Shown: one piece after another, positions 61,009-64,000 of the stretch
Layout of the letters: each line of letters starts with the position of its first letter
Numbering within the stretch: the stretch's first letter is position 1
Assembly (NCBI GenBank): GCA_039029735.1
Contig: JBCCFL010000033.1
Span: forward strand, 1-64,000
Origin: CADEDH01 sp039029735
GTDB lineage: Bacteria; Actinomycetota; Acidimicrobiia; Acidimicrobiales; SZUA-35
Reading direction: 5' to 3'
Length of the DNA: 64,000 nt
The notes under the pieces: generated by a model
Database searches by the model: none
What the model saw: only the letters and a program-made list of their open reading frames with translations
What the model was told of the DNA's origin: nothing
Made by a program: the position numbers and the translations under genes

Positions 61009-62004
61009 TCAGCCCTCGCTCAAGCGGTTGCCAAGCTGGCGGCTGACGGCCGCAACGGCCGACAGCGCCTGGTGGTAGTTCATCCTCGTGGGGCCGAGCA
61101 CGGCGATCGACCCTGCGTGTTCTCCATCGATCTGGTAGGGCGACACCACGAGGCTGCAGTCAGCGAGCGGGGCCACCCCGGTCTCGGTGCCGATCGCCAC
61201 GTTGAGGCCACGACCCACCACATCAGCCAGGAGCGACACGACGACGAGCTGTTGTTCGAGAATCGTGAGCACCTTCGCCACCGAGTCGACCGCCTCGAAG
61301 GCGTTCGCCACCCGCGAGGTGCCGTCGACGTACACACGCTCGAGCCCAGTGCCGAAATCGGTCACGGCCCGCAGTGCCTGATCGGCCACGGCATCCACCG
61401 TGGAGTCGCCGCTGGCGTCGAGCACGAGGGGGTCGCTGAGCGGCCGCCCGTCGAACACCGCCCGCAGCGCGGTGGTGGCCCGTTCGATCTCGACGTCGGA
61501 AGTGCCATCGGGCAGTTCCACGTTGTGCTTCGAGATCTGGCCGTTGGCCAACACCACGACGGCCAACGCCAGGGTGTCGGTGAGCGGAACCAGCTGGAAC
61601 GAGCGCACGTTGACGGCATCTTCGGACTCGTCGACCACCACGGCGGCGTAGTCGGTGAGGCGGGTGAGCAATCCGGCGGTGTCGCGCATCACGTTCTCGA
61701 TCTCGCCCTGCATCTCGGCGAAGAATGCGGACACCTGGCGGCGTTCGATGCCCGGGAGCTCAGCCTGGCCGAGGTTGTCGACGAAGTGGCGGTACCCCTT
61801 CTCGGTCGGGACCCGGCCGGCGCTCGTGTGAGGCTGGCTCAGGTAGCCCTCCGTCTCCAGTACTGACATGTCGTTGCGCACCGTGGCTGCTGAGACGCCC
61901 ACATTCGCGACCGCGGCGACAGCCGACGACCCCACTGGCTGTGCGGTGTCGATGTATTCCTCAATGACCGCCCTCAGGATGGCGGCTTTGCGTTCGTCGA
62001 GCAT
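61009..62004 (-). CDS. hrcA: Heat-inducible transcription repressor HrcA
   Basis: 331 residues. LDERKAAILRAVIEEYIDTAQPVGSSAVAA is the winged-helix N-terminus (SATVRNDMSVLETEGYLSQPHTSAGRVPTEKGYRHFVD). The remaining GAF-like domain and the C-terminal INQKLIGI-like region (SVVSPYQIDGEHAGSIAVLGPTRMNY) complete the protein. It binds CIRCE elements to repress groE/dnaK-type genes. No canonical CIRCE is seen upstream; an imperfect substitute may be at 62021-62041. Confidence 0.93.
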   Translation of the reverse strand: MLDERKAAILRAVIEEYIDTAQPVGSSAVAAVANVGVSAATVRNDMSVLETEGYLSQPHTSAGRVPTEKGYRHFVDNLGQAELPGIERRQVSAFFAEMQGEIENVMRDTAGLLTRLTDYAAVVVDESEDAVNVRSFQLVPLTDTLALAVVVLANGQISKHNVELPDGTSDVEIERATTALRAVFDGRPLSDPLVLDASGDSTVDAVADQALRAVTDFGTGLERVYVDGTSRVANAFEAVDSVAKVLTILEQQLVVVSLLADVVGRGLNVAIGTETGVAPLADCSLVVSPYQIDGEHAGSIAVLGPTRMNYHQALSAVAAVSRQLGNRLSEG

Positions 62005-62020
62005 GTCAGTCCGTGTGTCT

Positions 62021-62041
62021 CCTCGGACCAGTGTACCGAGG
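62021..62041 (-). promoter_or_regulatory. Inverted repeat with 9-bp spacer over the hrcA -10 region
   Basis: CCTCGG (62021-62026) and CCGAGG (62036-62041) form a perfect 6-bp inverted repeat with a 9-bp spacer. On the minus strand the spacer contains TACACT (62030-62035), a good -10 box for hrcA, 26 bp before its ATG. A CIRCE element has the same 9-bp spacer but a different, longer arm. An autoregulatory operator is possible; the -35 box is not clear. Confidence 0.4.
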
Positions 62042-62088
62042 TGGCCCGAGGCGTCGGATTCCCGGCGACCAGGGGGCTGGAGGGGGGG

Positions 62089-63456
62089 CTACGACCAGCG
62101 CTCCTTGGCGGCCGAATAGCGGGCGAGCGATTCGTCGCGTTCGGTGCCGTGGTCCACGATCGGCGCTGGGTACCCGGCCGGGGCGCCGCTGGGATCGGTC
62201 CAGGGCTCGTGGATCCGCTTGTCTGGCAGGTGAGCCAGCTCTGGGAGCCAGTGCCGTAGATAGGCACCGCTGGGGTCGAATCGCCTGCCTTGGGTGATTG
62301 GGTTGAAGATCCGGAAATAGGGCGCAGCATCGGTGCCAGTACCGGCCACCCACTGCCACCCATGGTTGTTCGAGGCCAGATCACCATCCACGAGATGGCG
62401 CATGAACCAGCGGGCACCTCGGGGCCAGGCGATGTGGAGATCCTTGACGAGGAAGCTGGCGCTGATCATTCGCACCCGATTGTGCATCCAGCCGGTGGTC
62501 AGGAGCTGACGCATGCCGGCGTCCACGATCGGATAGCCGGTTCGCCCCTCGCACCAGGCGCTGAACCGGTCGTCGGCCACAGGCCCGACGTCGTGAACCA
62601 TGGCGTCCATCTTGGGTTGATAGTTGGCCCGGGCGGTTTCGGGCCGACGAGCGAGCACGTCGGCGTAGAACTCGCGCCAGGCAAGCTCCTTGCGGTACAC
62701 CTCCTCGCCAGGGCTCTCGCCGAGACGGTCGAGGATCTGACGGGGATGGAGCGTGCCCCACTTGAGATCAGGCGACAGCTTGGACGTGCCCAGCTCGGCC
62801 GGCAGGTCCCGCCGTTCGTGGTAGTCGTGCACGGGGCCGGCGAGGAAGGCATCGAGCCGCTCGTGGGCTGCCGCCTCCCCCACCAACGGCAGCTCGACCG
62901 CATCGTCGACGGGAGGCACCGAATCGGAGCCAATGCCGTCGATCCAGTGGATCGGAGTCTCCGGGATGGGGTCGGCCCACCCGAAGGCTCGCCACGCCTT
63001 CGAGAACGGCGTGTACACCTGGTAGGGCCCGCCCGAGCCGCTCACCACGGATCCGGGCGCCACCGCGTAGGGCGAGTCGTGCCTCACCAGGCGGCCGTCC
63101 AACCCGGCAAGGGCCTCGGCCACCGCCGCGTCGCGGCGACGGCCATAGGGACCGAAGTCGGCCGTGGCCCACACCTCCTCGCTGCCCACGGTGCGTGCGA
63201 CGTCCACCACCACCTCGGCGGGGTCGCCGCAGCGAACAACGAGCCGGCCGCCCATACGTTCGTTCAGATCGGTCAGCAGCGCGGCGAGGTAGGCCCGACG
63301 GTTGGGCCCCGACGGGCCCCACAGCGCGTCGTCGATGACGAACAGCCCGAGGCAGGGCCTCGATCCGGCGAGGGTGGCGGCGTGGAGCGCCTGGTTGTCG
63401 GCCAGTCGCAGGTCACGACGGAACCAGAACACGACGGGGTCAGCCGGATCGGTCAT
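62089..63456 (-). CDS. phr: Deoxyribodipyrimidine photo-lyase (class I CPD photolyase/cryptochrome family)
   Basis: 455 residues. The N-terminal antenna domain (VVFWFRRDLRLADNQALHAA) and the C-terminal FAD domain are complete: WREFYADVLAR, EGRTGYPIVDAGMRQLLTTGWMHNRVRMISASFLVKDL, and GDLASNNHGWQWVAGTGTDAAPYFRIFNP with the Asn/Asp and Trp residues around the flavin. It repairs pyrimidine dimers with blue light. It lies 18 bp downstream of lepA on the same strand and 84 bp upstream of hrcA. Confidence 0.93.
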   Translation of the reverse strand: MTDPADPVVFWFRRDLRLADNQALHAATLAGSRPCLGLFVIDDALWGPSGPNRRAYLAALLTDLNERMGGRLVVRCGDPAEVVVDVARTVGSEEVWATADFGPYGRRRDAAVAEALAGLDGRLVRHDSPYAVAPGSVVSGSGGPYQVYTPFSKAWRAFGWADPIPETPIHWIDGIGSDSVPPVDDAVELPLVGEAAAHERLDAFLAGPVHDYHERRDLPAELGTSKLSPDLKWGTLHPRQILDRLGESPGEEVYRKELAWREFYADVLARRPETARANYQPKMDAMVHDVGPVADDRFSAWCEGRTGYPIVDAGMRQLLTTGWMHNRVRMISASFLVKDLHIAWPRGARWFMRHLVDGDLASNNHGWQWVAGTGTDAAPYFRIFNPITQGRRFDPSGAYLRHWLPELAHLPDKRIHEPWTDPSGAPAGYPAPIVDHGTERDESLARYSAAKERWS

Positions 63457-63474
63457 TGCGGAGGATCGTTGCGA

Positions 63475-64000
63475 TCAGTTGTCGAGGCGGAGGGCACGGA
63501 TGAAGGTGTCGGGCGGGATCTCCACCCGGCCGATATTCTTCATCTTCCGCTTGCCTTCCTTCTGCTTCTTCAGCAGCTTGTTCTTGCGGGTGACGTCACC
63601 GCCGTAGAGCTTCTCCGTCACGTCCTTGCGGAACGCTCGCACCGTTTCCCGAGCGATGATCCGACCGCCGATCGCCGCTTGGATCGGAACCTCGAACTGC
63701 TGACGAGGAATGATCTCCTTCAGCTTCTCCGCCATGCGCCGGCCGTATTCGTAGGCCGCGTCGCGGTGCACGATCGTTGAGAACGCGTCGACCTGCTCAC
63801 CGTTGAACAAGATGTCGACCCGCACGAGGTCGCCCTCGGAATAGCCAACAGGCTCGTAGTCGAGGCTTGCATAGCCCTGCGTGCGGCTCTTCAACTCGTC
63901 GAAGAAATCCACCACCACATCGGCCAGGGGCAGGTCGTACACCAGCTCCATGCGCTCGGGCGACAGGTACTCCATTCGATCGAGCGTGCCCCGGCGGGAC
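63475..64000 (-). CDS. lepA: Elongation factor 4 (LepA), C-terminal part, 5'-truncated by the window edge
   Basis: The frame is open through base 64000 and ends at 63475 with FIRALRLDN. The visible 175 residues are the LepA C-terminus: YLSPERMELVYDLPLADVVVDFFDELKSRTQGYASLDY, IHRDAAYEYGRRMAEKLKEIIPRQQFEVPIQAAIGGRIIARE, and TEKLYGGDVTRKNKLLKKQKEGKRKMK. LepA is a ribosome-binding GTPase acting during initiation and stalled elongation. The GTPase domain is outside the window. Confidence 0.95.
   Translation of the reverse strand, partial: SRRGTLDRMEYLSPERMELVYDLPLADVVVDFFDELKSRTQGYASLDYEPVGYSEGDLVRVDILFNGEQVDAFSTIVHRDAAYEYGRRMAEKLKEIIPRQQFEVPIQAAIGGRIIARETVRAFRKDVTEKLYGGDVTRKNKLLKKQKEGKRKMKNIGRVEIPPDTFIRALRLDN

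Noticed and set aside
62290..63780. A 496-codon plus-strand frame
   Set aside because: Antisense to photolyase and the end of lepA, which are unmistakable.

Overview
The window is chromosomal DNA from a high-GC actinobacterium. G/C-ending codons dominate, GTG starts are common, and many genes overlap by 4 bp. The dnaG-rpoD pair, a BldD-type regulator with an intact c-di-GMP signature, F420-type luciferase-like oxidoreductases, an FHA-ABC transporter and a Ser/Thr kinase point to Actinomycetota. The mix of lipid-type catabolic genes with this housekeeping block best fits the class Acidimicrobiia (Ilumatobacter-like lineages). That placement is inference; no rRNA gene is present. There is no prophage, insertion sequence, CRISPR array or plasmid function.

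Positions 1-42000 are a mosaic of short operons for catabolism, transport and the cell surface. From the left: the tail of an LLM oxidoreductase with foreign codon use; a poly-threonine-stalked ricin lectin; a PhyH dioxygenase; a nitronate monooxygenase; a TetR-Rieske cassette facing a Sap-like membrane protein; an epoxide-hydrolase-like enzyme facing an AraC regulator; a tRNA-Ile2(CAU); a CaiB CoA-transferase, Ser/Thr kinase, acyl-CoA synthetase, PhzF and LLM series; a four-gene MacB-type ABC exporter operon; a gamma-butyrobetaine-hydroxylase-like enzyme; and an FHA-ABC exporter. They are followed by a glycosyltransferase, lipoprotein, esterase, GAF protein and SDR, then a diadenylate-cyclase-like protein, an aquaporin-like channel with an unusual tail, a pirin, an LtrA/zinc-finger fusion, a secreted repeat-RTX protein, a double DUF427 protein and an MFS transporter.

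Positions 42000-64000 are the conserved housekeeping core, almost all on the minus strand. In transcription order it runs lepA, phr, hrcA, dnaJ, rsmE, bldD-like, phoH, ybeY, a CNNM/CBS protein, era, a Pro/Thr-rich membrane protein, uppS, recO, glyS, dnaG, rpoD and tRNA-Asn. Two plus-strand genes are inserted: a dinG-type helicase and a large acidic membrane protein. The set joins primer synthesis, the primary sigma factor, ribosome maturation (Era, YbeY, RsmE, LepA), heat shock (HrcA/DnaJ), DNA repair (RecO, photolyase, DinG) and cell-wall lipid carrier synthesis (UppS).

The most interesting signals concern nucleotide second messengers and surface proteins. They are a DisA_N-like protein with RHT in place of RHR, a BldD homologue with the exact RxD-x8-RxxD motif, and an aquaporin-like channel whose tail resembles the second half of a GGDEF domain. 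Others are a secreted protein in which a C-x4-C repeat array is cut in mid-unit and joined to RTX repeats, two poly-threonine stalk proteins, and two tandem-repeat loci, one of them a 95-bp duplication over the end of glyS.
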